From CAYZJD01 sp964478455 (GTDB lineage Bacteria; Acidobacteriota; Terriglobia; Bryobacterales; Bryobacteraceae): a stretch of DNA of 13,305 nucleotides. Location of the stretch: positions 1-13,305 of the forward strand of contig CAYZJD010000091.1 of assembly GCA_964478455.1 (NCBI GenBank), read 5' to 3'. The translations under genes were made by a program, and so were the position numbers. The notes under the pieces were generated by a model that searched no databases, had not been told where the DNA came from, and saw only the letters and a program-made list of their open reading frames with translations. Each line of letters opens with the position of its first letter. Within the stretch, counting starts at the first letter, position 1. Positions 1-6,732 of the stretch are shown here, piece after piece.

Positions 1-30
1 GAGCCGGAGGCAACGCAGAAGCCCGCTTGA
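1..30 (+). CDS. Possible 3' end of a gene entering from the left edge
   Basis: Frame 1 reads ten codons (E P E A T Q K P A, then TGA at 28-30) from the window edge. A strong GC hairpin starts 10 nt after the stop, which is the layout expected for the end of a plus-strand gene. The fragment is far too short to identify and could be chance. Only the stop-plus-hairpin arrangement supports it. Confidence 0.25.
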   Translation, partial: EPEATQKPA

Positions 31-39
31 CGGCGGTGG

Positions 40-59
40 GGCAGGCGCTTTCGCCTGCC
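40..59. terminator. Perfect 8-bp GC hairpin, possible terminator
   Basis: GGCAGGCG (40-47) pairs perfectly with CGCCTGCC (52-59) around a 4-nt CTTT loop. There is no T-run on either side, so it is not a textbook intrinsic terminator. It lies 10 nt after a possible plus-strand stop codon. It could instead be a dispersed palindromic repeat. Confidence 0.4.
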
Positions 60-144
60 GGAAGCTGGATGTTTCGGCCTTCTTCCTCATCCTCTTAGGC
101 TGCGCGGACCCGTACGCCGCCGCTTATTGGGACCTTATTAACCT

Positions 145-208
145 TCGATAGTAGGAAATTGCCACCCATTTTCAGTATTGACCGGTAGTGTCGATGGTTT
201 AATAATTG
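145..208. repeat. Two imperfect direct repeats, possible insertion-sequence end remnant
   Basis: TCGATAGTAGGAAATTG (145-161) and TCGATGGTTTAATAATTG (191-208) start 46 bp apart. Each is followed by a CCAC core (CCACCC at 163-168, CCACGG at 211-216). The patch from about 125 to 250 is clearly richer in A/T than the rest of the window. Spaced imperfect repeats containing a GGAAATTG..CCACCC pattern resemble the transposase-binding repeats near IS21-family ends. No transposase gene is present, so this is at most a relic. Confidence 0.25.
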
Positions 209-292
209 AGCCACGGCAACCTGATTGGCGTTGAAATTGAATAGTGGGTACCGGCGAGTCTGCGACGCCCAGCCGGGTTGCCAAAAGAAATC

Positions 293-340
293 GGGGTGAG
301 GGCCAGGCGGCCCAACCAGGGCATCCGGAAACCTCACCCC
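293..340. repeat. 9-bp perfect inverted repeat
   Basis: GGGGTGAGG (293-301) is the exact reverse complement of CCTCACCCC (332-340), with a 30-nt loop that itself contains two GGCC blocks. The function is unknown. It could be part of a structured transcript or a remnant of a mobile-element end. Confidence 0.45.
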
Positions 341-358
341 CGAACAAATGCGATTTCC

Positions 359-415
359 GGCAGGCCGGAGGTCGGTGGCGGAGGAGAACTCGTCGGAGCG
401 CCCAGCCGGCCTGCC
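359..415. repeat. 10-bp perfect inverted repeat
   Basis: GGCAGGCCGG (359-368) is the exact reverse complement of CCGGCCTGCC (406-415), separated by 37 nt. It lies immediately beside the 293-340 inverted repeat, so the two could form adjacent stem-loops. No T-run follows either arm in terminator fashion, although TTTTGTTTT lies just after the right arm at 418-426. Confidence 0.45.
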
Positions 416-515
416 AGTTTTGTTTTCCGGCTGAGGAGGCATTCTTGGGCAGATTGGGCAGAGGCTACGACTGGCTTCGGCGACGCTGGCTGGACTTGCT
501 GATCTTCTCAGCCAT

Positions 516-533
516 GACACCCTGCGCGGTGTC
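516..533 (-). terminator. Hairpin just after the TlpA-like gene
   Basis: GACACC (516-521) pairs with GGTGTC (528-533) around a 6-nt loop, about 20 nt beyond the stop codon of the minus-strand TlpA-like gene. AGCC (510-513) and GGCT (540-543) could add an outer stem. No T-run follows on the minus strand, so this is a weak candidate for the operon terminator. Confidence 0.3.
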
Positions 534-553
534 TCCTTCTGGCTGAAGCGGAT

Positions 554-1099
554 CTACTTCTTCTGTTGCTTGGCCTGCGGAGGGAGAAGTTTTTCTATTT
601 CCACAAAGATGGCCGTTCCTTCGAAGATTTCCCTCGTGGCCGGGGTGTAGCCGAAATCATTCCGGATCATTCCCTCAGCGTCCACAAGGAACACGTGTGG
701 CACATGAATTTCCGGATTCTGCGGGGTTGCCTTAAAGTATGAGGCCGCCACTTGGCCGCAATCGAACAGAACCGGCACCGTGGTCCCGGTTTGCGCAACG
801 TACCTGGCGACCGTTGCCTGGTTGTCGGGCGGATTGACGATAGTCAGCACCGCAACCTTGTTGCCGTATTTTGCCTTCACCTGTTCGAGGATTTTCGCGA
901 ATGTGCGGCAGTGCGGGCAGTTGGTCTGCATGATCTCGAGGATGAGGATCCTGCCACGGTAATCCTGGGGATCGTGTTGCTGGAAGCTCGAGTCCGCCAG
1001 AGAAAACCCCGGCGCCCGCCGGCCCGAAAGTTCTCCGGCTGCCCGCAAGGACCATAGCGGCAGCAGGCTGGCGACAAGCAGCAAGAAGAAGCAGCGCAT
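554..1099 (-). CDS. Secreted TlpA/thioredoxin-like oxidoreductase
   Basis: This is a 181-residue thioredoxin-fold protein, probably working in the periplasm as a thiol-disulfide oxidoreductase or peroxiredoxin-like protein. The N-terminus MRCFFLLLVASLLPLW is a signal peptide, with likely cleavage near LRA-AG (about residue 20). The redox motif CPHC is at 61-64 and the expected cis-proline is in IHVPHVFLVD (P134). A third cysteine, C114, lies in LFDCGQ. The residue before the motif is Asn rather than the usual Trp. An upstream ATG at 1126 would add nine residues, but it has no ribosome-binding site and would bury the signal peptide. The 1099 start has GGTGAAGG just upstream. The gene begins 50 nt after mtnA ends and is probably the last gene of the operon. 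The client is unknown. A link to cytochrome c maturation is possible but not shown by the neighbours. Confidence 0.8.
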   Translation of the reverse strand: MRCFFLLLVASLLPLWSLRAAGELSGRRAPGFSLADSSFQQHDPQDYRGRILILEIMQTNCPHCRTFAKILEQVKAKYGNKVAVLTIVNPPDNQATVARYVAQTGTTVPVLFDCGQVAASYFKATPQNPEIHVPHVFLVDAEGMIRNDFGYTPATREIFEGTAIFVEIEKLLPPQAKQQKK

Positions 1100-1149
1100 A
1101 TCCTTCACCCTAGCACGGAACAACATGCGGACAAGAAAAATAGGGCAGA

Positions 1150-2172
1150 TCAGGCTGACCCCTTTAGGGAGTCGGTGTAGGGGGGGCGGGCGACGCCACG
1201 CTCGGTGATGATGGCGGTCACGTACCGGTGCGGCGTGACGTCGAAGGCCGGGTTTTCGACCGGCACGCCTTCCGGCGCCACCGGGACGCCGAAGACGTGG
1301 GTGACCTCGTCCGGGGGACGCTGCTCGATCGGGATCCGGTCACCGGAGGGAATCGAGAGGTCGAGCGTCGAGACGGGGGCCGCCACGTAGAAAGGGACTC
1401 CGTTCTCTCTGGCCAGCACCGCCAGCGAGTACGTGCCCACCTTGTTGGCCACATCGCCGTTGGCCGCGATCCGATCGGCGCCGACCACCACGCACCCGAT
1501 GCGCCCGCTCTTGAGGAAGTGCCCGGCCATGTTGTCGGTGATGATGGTCGTAGGGATGCCATCGTGCTGAAGTTCCCAGGCGGTGAGGCGCGCCCCCTGG
1601 AGGAACGGGCGGGTCTCGCCGGCGAAGACATCGATCTTCTTGCCCGCGCTCACGGCGGCCCGGATGATCCCCAGCGCCGTGCCGTATCCGGCGGTTGCCA
1701 GCGCGCCAGCATTGCAGTGCGTCAATACCGTTTTCCCGTCGGGGACCAGGTCCATCCCGTGCCGCCCGATCGCCTGGTTGATGGCGATGTCGTCCAGACG
1801 GATCTGCCGGGCCTCGGCGACCAGCCGCGCCCGGATCTCCTCAACTGGCCTGCCGCGCATGGCTGTGTACACTCGCTTCATGCGGTCGATCGCCCAGAAG
1901 AGGTTCACCGCTGTCGGGCGCGTACGGGCCAGGGCGTCGCAGATGGCGTCAAGCTCCCTATCGAGGTCGCTCCCGCCGGCCCTCAACATGCCGAGGGCGA
2001 CGCCCATGGCGGCAGCCACGCCGATGGCGGGCGCGCCGCGGATCACCATCGCGTGAATCGCCTCGGCCAGCTCCCGATAGTCCCGGCAGGTGACGTAGAT
2101 CTCTTCTCTTGGGAGGCGCCGCTGGTCGATCATCACGACGCCCTCGTCGGTCCAGACGATGGTTTCTACCAT
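1150..2172 (-). CDS. mtnA: Methylthioribose-1-phosphate isomerase MtnA
   Basis: This is a 340-residue cytosolic enzyme of the methionine salvage pathway. It converts 5-methylthioribose 1-phosphate, derived from methylthioadenosine, to 5-methylthioribulose 1-phosphate. Family motifs are intact: RGAPAIG at 45-51, the catalytic cysteine C153 in LTHCNAGALAT, ETRP at 186-189, TDNMAG at 212-217, and the catalytic aspartate D233 in GADRIAANGD. C153 and D233 each sit seven residues before the equivalents in the Bacillus subtilis enzyme (C160 and D240), so the length is normal. The start is the ATG at 2172. The open frame extends 94 codons further upstream, but that part is antisense-like shadow of the CPBP gene. 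The ATG overlaps the CPBP stop (ATGGTAG, 7 nt), implying translational coupling. No other salvage gene (mtnK, mtnB, mtnC, mtnD) is in the window. Confidence 0.95.
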   Translation of the reverse strand: MVETIVWTDEGVVMIDQRRLPREEIYVTCRDYRELAEAIHAMVIRGAPAIGVAAAMGVALGMLRAGGSDLDRELDAICDALARTRPTAVNLFWAIDRMKRVYTAMRGRPVEEIRARLVAEARQIRLDDIAINQAIGRHGMDLVPDGKTVLTHCNAGALATAGYGTALGIIRAAVSAGKKIDVFAGETRPFLQGARLTAWELQHDGIPTTIITDNMAGHFLKSGRIGCVVVGADRIAANGDVANKVGTYSLAVLARENGVPFYVAAPVSTLDLSIPSGDRIPIEQRPPDEVTHVFGVPVAPEGVPVENPAFDVTPHRYVTAIITERGVARPPYTDSLKGSA

Positions 2173-2924
2173 TGCGCGGGCAGGTCCTTCCCTTGAACGA
2201 GATAGGCGGTGAACAGTGTCCCGTTGTAGGCTGCGTGCATTACCGCGGAGGCGGCGGTCGAACCTGAGCGGTACCGCATCCACCCGAACCCGGCACCGGC
2301 CACCGTGATTAACAGCACGTGCCGCCATGACCAGGCGTACTGCTGGCCGTGCAGCAGCGCGAAGGGCAGCGCGGAACCGAGGATAGCCACGGCCGGGCCG
2401 GCCGAGCGTGCCAGAAGCGGATACAGAAAACCGCGGAACGCGAGTTCCTCGCACACGGGGCCGATGGTGACCGCCGACACGCCCACCAGTACGAGGGACA
2501 GCCGGTCCTTGAGCAGCTCCTTGATCGGCATGTCAATGTCAGGTGTCTTCAGCAACGCGCCAGCCAGCGCCACTCCAAGGGCCAGCAGGACTCCGGCCGC
2601 CACCCGGGGCGCGAACCGTTCCCACGGACTGATCCAGCCGAGCGAGGAGAAGAACGGCTTTCGGTACTTCAGTCGCAGAAAGACGGCCAACAGCGCAAAG
2701 GCCAACCCGTAGGCGAGGAACTGGGCAACAAGCACCGCCGGAGTTCTCAGCGATCTGCCCACGCCCAGGGCGCCGAAGGCTGCGCCCACGGCGATGGCCG
2801 ATGCCAGGAACGCGGCGATCAGCCCGACAATGAAGACCGCAAGATCGCCATAGTCCCAGAACGGGTAGCTCTCACTGCGCTCGTCCACTGGCTGCGGCGA
2901 GCTGAAGGCTTCCGGCTCGGTCAT
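2166..2924 (-). CDS. CPBP-family intramembrane metalloprotease
   Basis: This is a 252-residue polytopic membrane protein of the CPBP (CAAX protease / bacteriocin-processing, 'Abi') family. All the expected active-site motifs are present in order: EExxxR as E159, E160 and R164 in CEELAFRGFLYP; FxxxH as F188 to H192; and HxxxN as H230 to N234. About six hydrophobic segments are visible, starting near residues 26, 62, 104, 142, 176 and 202. The N-terminal 22 residues are hydrophilic. The family includes CAAX-type prenyl-protein proteases and bacteriocin-immunity proteins, and the substrate cannot be predicted here. The ATG overlaps the stop of the preceding gene by 4 nt (ATGA), and the stop overlaps the mtnA start, so it is embedded in the operon. 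Confidence 0.9.
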   Translation of the reverse strand: MTEPEAFSSPQPVDERSESYPFWDYGDLAVFIVGLIAAFLASAIAVGAAFGALGVGRSLRTPAVLVAQFLAYGLAFALLAVFLRLKYRKPFFSSLGWISPWERFAPRVAAGVLLALGVALAGALLKTPDIDMPIKELLKDRLSLVLVGVSAVTIGPVCEELAFRGFLYPLLARSAGPAVAILGSALPFALLHGQQYAWSWRHVLLITVAGAGFGWMRYRSGSTAASAVMHAAYNGTLFTAYLVQGKDLPAQW

Positions 2925-3880
2925 TCGTCCCGCTCGACCAGCACCGCGGCCAGGAGCGGCAGCATCAGCTCGTGGTGGCCGGTGAGCGCGATCCCGCGCC
3001 CGCCCGCCTTCGAGTGCGGCCGCTCGACGACGTTGACCCGAGGCCGGTAGTGCTGGAGGAAGTCCAGGTTCACCGTGGTGAAGTCCGCCAGCGGATGGCC
3101 CAGATTGCGCACGACGGAGAGCGCTTTCAAGAAGACCTCCGGCATCACCACTGCCGAACCTGCGTTCAGGTAGACGCCGCCGGCATTCAACTCCTTGACA
3201 AGCGAACAGAAGAGGCGGAAGTCGCGGTGCGTGCCCCGGCCGATGGCTGCCGCGTCCGCTGCCGGGTGAGTGTGGGGCGTGTCCGTCCCGATCGCCACGT
3301 GGACTGTTACCGGAACCGATTCTCTCCAGGCTTGAAGAAGCAGGCTGTTGCCGACAAACCGAGGATCGGCAATCTCCGAAAGCCGGCGGCCCAGAGACTC
3401 GCCGATGCCGAGCGCGTCCCGGTCGCCCTCGACGATCGCCTGGTTCATCTCCCGGCCCGTTTCCTCGGCGGCGCCGAAACGCCCGTCCGGCAGAACCGCC
3501 TCGACGTCCTCGCTGGTCGCGCCCGCGATGGCGATCTCGAAGTCGTGGATCGCAGCCGAGCCGTTCATTGCAAAGGCGGTGGCGTAGCCGCGCCGCATCA
3601 GGTCGATCAGTATTGGGGCAAGGCCGCACTTGATGACGTGCCCGCCCATCCCCCACAGGACCGGTTTGGGGGCCGCGCGCGCCTGCGCGAGCGAGTCCAC
3701 GACGGTCCGGAATGAATCCCCGGCGAGGATGTGGGGCAGCGCATCGAGCCACGCTCCAAGCCCGGCGCCCTTGCGGTACAGCGCGGCAAAATCCTCAACG
3801 CGGACCTTGCCGCCGCGCTCCCGGATGGGAACCGTCTTGAGGTCGCCGAACTCCAGCGGCTGTTCCTTGTACTTGCTCAT
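2921..3880 (-). CDS. Deoxyhypusine synthase-like protein
   Basis: This 319-residue soluble protein resembles the deoxyhypusine synthase superfamily, which has an NAD-binding Rossmann-like fold. GMGGHVIKCGLAP (77-89) parallels the eukaryotic GGVEEDLIKCLAP segment. The stretch 231-274 (GGVYLNAGSAVVMPEV, then VNLDF) parallels the glycine-rich GMIILGGGVV and INTAQEF region, and HELMLPLLAAVL (303-314) parallels the C-terminal ASLVFPLL helix. The WGK-type catalytic lysine motif is not seen. The nearest candidate is K291 in RPHSK. The protein has conserved-looking histidine clusters (HVAIGTD 194-200, HTHP 203-206, GHHE 301-304). Bacteria lack eIF5A, so the true substrate is unknown; a polyamine-related NAD-dependent reaction is one possibility. 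The ATG overlaps the uvrA stop by 4 nt, and the stop overlaps the CPBP start by 4 nt. The fold assignment is from recalled motifs; the function is not established. Confidence 0.65.
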   Translation of the reverse strand: MSKYKEQPLEFGDLKTVPIRERGGKVRVEDFAALYRKGAGLGAWLDALPHILAGDSFRTVVDSLAQARAAPKPVLWGMGGHVIKCGLAPILIDLMRRGYATAFAMNGSAAIHDFEIAIAGATSEDVEAVLPDGRFGAAEETGREMNQAIVEGDRDALGIGESLGRRLSEIADPRFVGNSLLLQAWRESVPVTVHVAIGTDTPHTHPAADAAAIGRGTHRDFRLFCSLVKELNAGGVYLNAGSAVVMPEVFLKALSVVRNLGHPLADFTTVNLDFLQHYRPRVNVVERPHSKAGGRGIALTGHHELMLPLLAAVLVERDE

Positions 3881-6636
3881 GCGGCCCGCCCGTTGCCGAG
3901 CACTTTCTTCAGCGCCTCCCCGGTGTAGCTTTTTCGGCTGCGGACGACCTGCTCCGGCGTTCCCGCCGCCACAACGTGTCCGCCCTTCTCCCCGCCTTCT
4001 GGGCCGAGGTCGATGATCCAGTCCGCCGTTTTCACTACGTCGAGATGGTGTTCGATCACCACCACCGTATTTCCCAACTCGACCAGCCGCTGCAACACAT
4101 CGAGCAGTTTCCTGACGTCATCGAAGTGGAGGCCGGTAGTCGGTTCATCCAGGATATAAAACGTCCGCCCCGTCTGGCGCCGGCTGAGTTCGCGGGCCAG
4201 CTTGATGCGCTGCGCTTCACCGCCGGACAGCGTGGTGGCGGGCTGCCCGAGATGGATGTAACCGAGCCCGACGTCGTTCAGCGTCTGGAGCTTGGTCTGG
4301 ATCTGGGGAATATTCTCGAGCAGCGCGAGGGCGTCTGTGACTGTGGCCTCCAGCAGATCCGCGATCGAGTATCCCTTGTATCTCACCTGGAGCGTCTCAT
4401 AGTTGTAGCGCCGCCCGCGGCAGACGTCGCATGTGACATAGACATCCGGCAGGAAGCTCATCTCGATTCGCTTCAGCCCGTCCCCCTGGCATGCCTCACA
4501 GCGGCCGCCCTTGACGTTGAAGCTGAACCGGCCGGCTTTGTAGCCGCGCTCCCGGGACTCGGGCAACATGGCGTAGAGATCGCGGATCGGGGTGAAGACC
4601 CCGGTGTAGGTGGCCGGATTCGAGCGCGGGGTGCGTCCGATCGGCGACTGGTCGATCTGGATGACTTTGTCGACGTGCTCGAGGCCGCCGATGCGCTCGT
4701 GCCCGCCCGGCTCCTCGCGCGAGCTATAGAGCGCCCTGGCCAGCGCCCGGTACACAATGTCGTTCACCAGCGTGGACTTGCCGCTGCCCGACACGCCCGT
4801 CACCACGATGAACAGCCCGAGCGGGAATTCCACCGTGATGTTCTTGAGGTTGTGTTCGCGCGCCCCATACACCACGAGCTTCTTGCCGTTCCCGCTCCGG
4901 CGGCCCGTGGGCGCCTCGATGCGCCGGGCGCCGGAGAGGTACTGTCCGGTCAGCGAGCCGGGATTGCGCTCGATCTCCCGCGGCGTTCCGCGCGCCACAA
5001 GATAGCCTCCCAGGCGCCCGGCGCCGGGCCCAAGGTCAATCACGTAGTCGGCTCGCTCGATCGTCTCGGCGTCGTGCTCGACCACGAGCACAGTGTTGCC
5101 CATGTCACGCAGCCGGGCGAGGGTGTCAAGCAGGCGGCTGTTGTCGCGCGGGTGCAGCCCTATGCTCGGCTCGTCCAGGACGTAGAGGACGCCGCGGAGT
5201 TTCGAGCCGATTTGCGTCGCCAGCCGGATGCGCTGGGCTTCCCCGCCGGAGAGCGTGGCGGCTGAGCGATCCAGGCTCAGGTAGTCCAGCCCCACGGATT
5301 GGAGGAACTCGAGGCGATTGCGGATCTCCTCGACGATCCGGCCGGCGATCAACCCCTCCCGATCCTCCAGTTTCCAGCTCTTGACGAGCGGCAAGGCGCG
5401 CGCCACGGGCAGTCCGGTGAACTCTGCGATCGACAGTCCCTTTACCTGGACGGCCAGGCTGCTGGGCCGCAGCCGTTTGCCCCGGCAGTCGGGACACTCG
5501 ACCGGCGACATGTAGTCCATCAGCCAATCCCGGTAGACGTCGGAGGCGCTGTTGAACGTGTCCTCCAGGATGCCGAGAACTCCCGGGAAGTCGCCGCTCC
5601 CGAACAAGAGCAGCGACTGAATCTTCTTCGGCACTTGTTCGAATGGCCGCGCCACGTCGATCTTGAGCCGGCGGGCGGCTTCCGTCACCTGGTGGATCAA
5701 ATAGGCGGCGCCCCCGGGTCCGAGCCCGCCCTCAAGGAGCGGTTTCGAGAAATCGACGATCACCTTCGCCGGATCGAACGACCACCGGCTGCCGAGTCCC
5801 GTGCACGTCTCGCAGGCGCCGTACGGGCTGTTGAAGGAGAACGACCGCGGCTCGAGCTGCGGAACGCTGGTCCCGCAGTCCGGGCAGGCCATCTTCTGAG
5901 AGAAGAGCCGTTCCTCGCCGTTAACCACGGCCACCAGCACGAGCCCGCCGGCGAGTTTCGCGGCCGTCTCGATGGAGGCTTCCAGCCGCTTTTCCAGCCC
6001 CGGCTTGAGAAGCAGCCGGTCGATGACAACCTCGATCGTGTGGTTCCTGCGCTTGTCGAGCCGGATGTCGTCTTCGAGACTGCGCAGTTCGCCGTCAATC
6101 CGCGCCCGCAGAAACCCCTGGTGCGCGAGTTTCTCGAGGTCCTTTCTGTACTCGCCTTTGCGGCCCCGCACGACCGGGGCGAGGATCATGATCCGCTCGT
6201 CGGTCCGGATGGACAGCACCTGCTGTAGGATCTGCTCGGTGCTCTGCCGGGAGATCTCCCGCCCGCAGTTCGGGCAGTGGGGAAGTCCGATCGAGGCGTA
6301 CAGGAGCCGCAAGTAGTCATAGATTTCGGTAATAGTACCGACCGTGGATCGGGGGCTGCGTCCGGTGGTCTTCTGCTCGATCGAAATGGCCGGGCTTAGT
6401 CCGTCGATGGAGTCCACCTCGGGCCGTTCCACCTGGTCGAGAAACTGCCGCGCGTAGGGGGAGAGCGTTTCCACGTACCGGCGCTGACCCTCGGCATAAA
6501 TGGTGTCGAAGGCGAGGGAGGACTTCCCCGACCCGCTCAATCCGGTGATCACGGTGAAGGTATTGCGCGGGATCTCGACATCAATGTCCTTCAGGTTGTG
6601 CGCGCGCGCGCCATGTACGCTGATGCGATCCAGCAT
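3877..6636 (-). CDS. uvrA: Excinuclease ABC subunit A
   Basis: This 919-residue UvrA is the ATP-dependent damage-recognition subunit of nucleotide excision repair. It acts as a dimer and loads UvrB onto lesions. Both ABC ATPase halves are complete: Walker A GLSGSGKSS (32-40) and GVSGSGKST (614-622); signature LSGGEAQRI (462-470 and 803-811); Walker B/D-loop LDEPSIGLH (487-495) and LDEPTTGLH (829-837). Cysteine pairs for zinc are at 121/124, 251/254, 275/278, 381/384, 713/716 and 736/739. The length matches the E. coli protein (940). The start MLDRISVHGARAHNLKDI is the usual UvrA N-terminus. The ribosome-binding site is weak. It appears to head the minus-strand operon and is divergent from the secreted-protein gene at 6733. 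No uvrB or uvrC is in the window, and no clear LexA box was found upstream. Confidence 0.97.
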   Translation of the reverse strand: MLDRISVHGARAHNLKDIDVEIPRNTFTVITGLSGSGKSSLAFDTIYAEGQRRYVETLSPYARQFLDQVERPEVDSIDGLSPAISIEQKTTGRSPRSTVGTITEIYDYLRLLYASIGLPHCPNCGREISRQSTEQILQQVLSIRTDERIMILAPVVRGRKGEYRKDLEKLAHQGFLRARIDGELRSLEDDIRLDKRRNHTIEVVIDRLLLKPGLEKRLEASIETAAKLAGGLVLVAVVNGEERLFSQKMACPDCGTSVPQLEPRSFSFNSPYGACETCTGLGSRWSFDPAKVIVDFSKPLLEGGLGPGGAAYLIHQVTEAARRLKIDVARPFEQVPKKIQSLLLFGSGDFPGVLGILEDTFNSASDVYRDWLMDYMSPVECPDCRGKRLRPSSLAVQVKGLSIAEFTGLPVARALPLVKSWKLEDREGLIAGRIVEEIRNRLEFLQSVGLDYLSLDRSAATLSGGEAQRIRLATQIGSKLRGVLYVLDEPSIGLHPRDNSRLLDTLARLRDMGNTVLVVEHDAETIERADYVIDLGPGAGRLGGYLVARGTPREIERNPGSLTGQYLSGARRIEAPTGRRSGNGKKLVVYGAREHNLKNITVEFPLGLFIVVTGVSGSGKSTLVNDIVYRALARALYSSREEPGGHERIGGLEHVDKVIQIDQSPIGRTPRSNPATYTGVFTPIRDLYAMLPESRERGYKAGRFSFNVKGGRCEACQGDGLKRIEMSFLPDVYVTCDVCRGRRYNYETLQVRYKGYSIADLLEATVTDALALLENIPQIQTKLQTLNDVGLGYIHLGQPATTLSGGEAQRIKLARELSRRQTGRTFYILDEPTTGLHFDDVRKLLDVLQRLVELGNTVVVIEHHLDVVKTADWIIDLGPEGGEKGGHVVAAGTPEQVVRSRKSYTGEALKKVLGNGRAA

Positions 6637-6668
6637 GGTGGGCTTCGGCGGGCTCAGGCCAACCCTTT

Positions 6669-6698
6669 ATTGTCCTGCGCGGCGGACGGGCCGGTCAA
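6669..6698 (-). promoter_or_regulatory. Putative sigma-70-type promoter of the uvrA operon
   Basis: On the minus strand, TTGACC (complement of 6693-6698; five of six consensus bases) is followed after 18 nt by GACAAT (complement of 6669-6674; four of six). The predicted start is about 25 nt upstream of the uvrA ATG at 6636. The pair lies in the 96-nt divergent gap, which must serve both directions. No equally good promoter was seen for the plus-strand gene. Confidence 0.45.
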
Positions 6699-6732
6699 AC
6701 AGGGGGGATGCAAACGGAGTTCGACGCGGGGC

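Larger units (their letters stand above)
60..553. other. About 500-bp stretch with no recognisable gene
   Basis: Open frames of 60-140 codons exist on both strands, but none has a recognisable domain, ribosome-binding site or believable composition. They are rich in Arg, Pro, Ser and Gly, as expected from GC-rich noncoding DNA. What can be seen is the 46-bp-spaced repeat pair near 145-208, two long perfect inverted repeats (293-340 and 359-415), an 11-bp direct repeat CGCCCAGCCGG (266-276 and 399-409), and a hairpin just beyond the stop of the TlpA-like gene. The region may be a decayed mobile element or an intergenic region carrying structured RNA. Confidence 0.5.

Noticed and set aside
95..520. 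141-codon minus-strand frame at the left edge
   Set aside because: No ribosome-binding site, no domain, composition typical of noncoding GC-rich DNA, and it spans the AT-rich repeat patch and both inverted repeats.
2173..2454. 94-codon N-terminal extension of MtnA
   Set aside because: The extension is an off-frame reading of the CPBP gene, Arg-rich and unlike MtnA. The normal 340-residue length starts at 2172.
2166..2924. CPBP gene as part of an abortive-infection defence system
   Set aside because: The family is sometimes labelled Abi, but the neighbours are housekeeping genes and there is no defence partner, so no defence role is claimed.
2925..3752. 276-codon N-terminal extension of the CPBP protease
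   Set aside because: Off-frame reading of the deoxyhypusine-synthase-like gene. The ATG at 2924 with its ATGA overlap gives a standard-size CPBP protein.
3976..5265. 429-codon plus-strand frame inside uvrA
   Set aside because: Antisense shadow of a fully supported UvrA. No family features were seen in the translation.
6716..6732. Possible LexA (SOS) box near the uvrA promoter
   Set aside because: On the minus strand CGAAC and GTTTG half-sites appear, but the spacing is 3 rather than 4 nt and the second half is imperfect for the Gram-positive box. No E. coli-type CTGT-N8-ACAG was seen.
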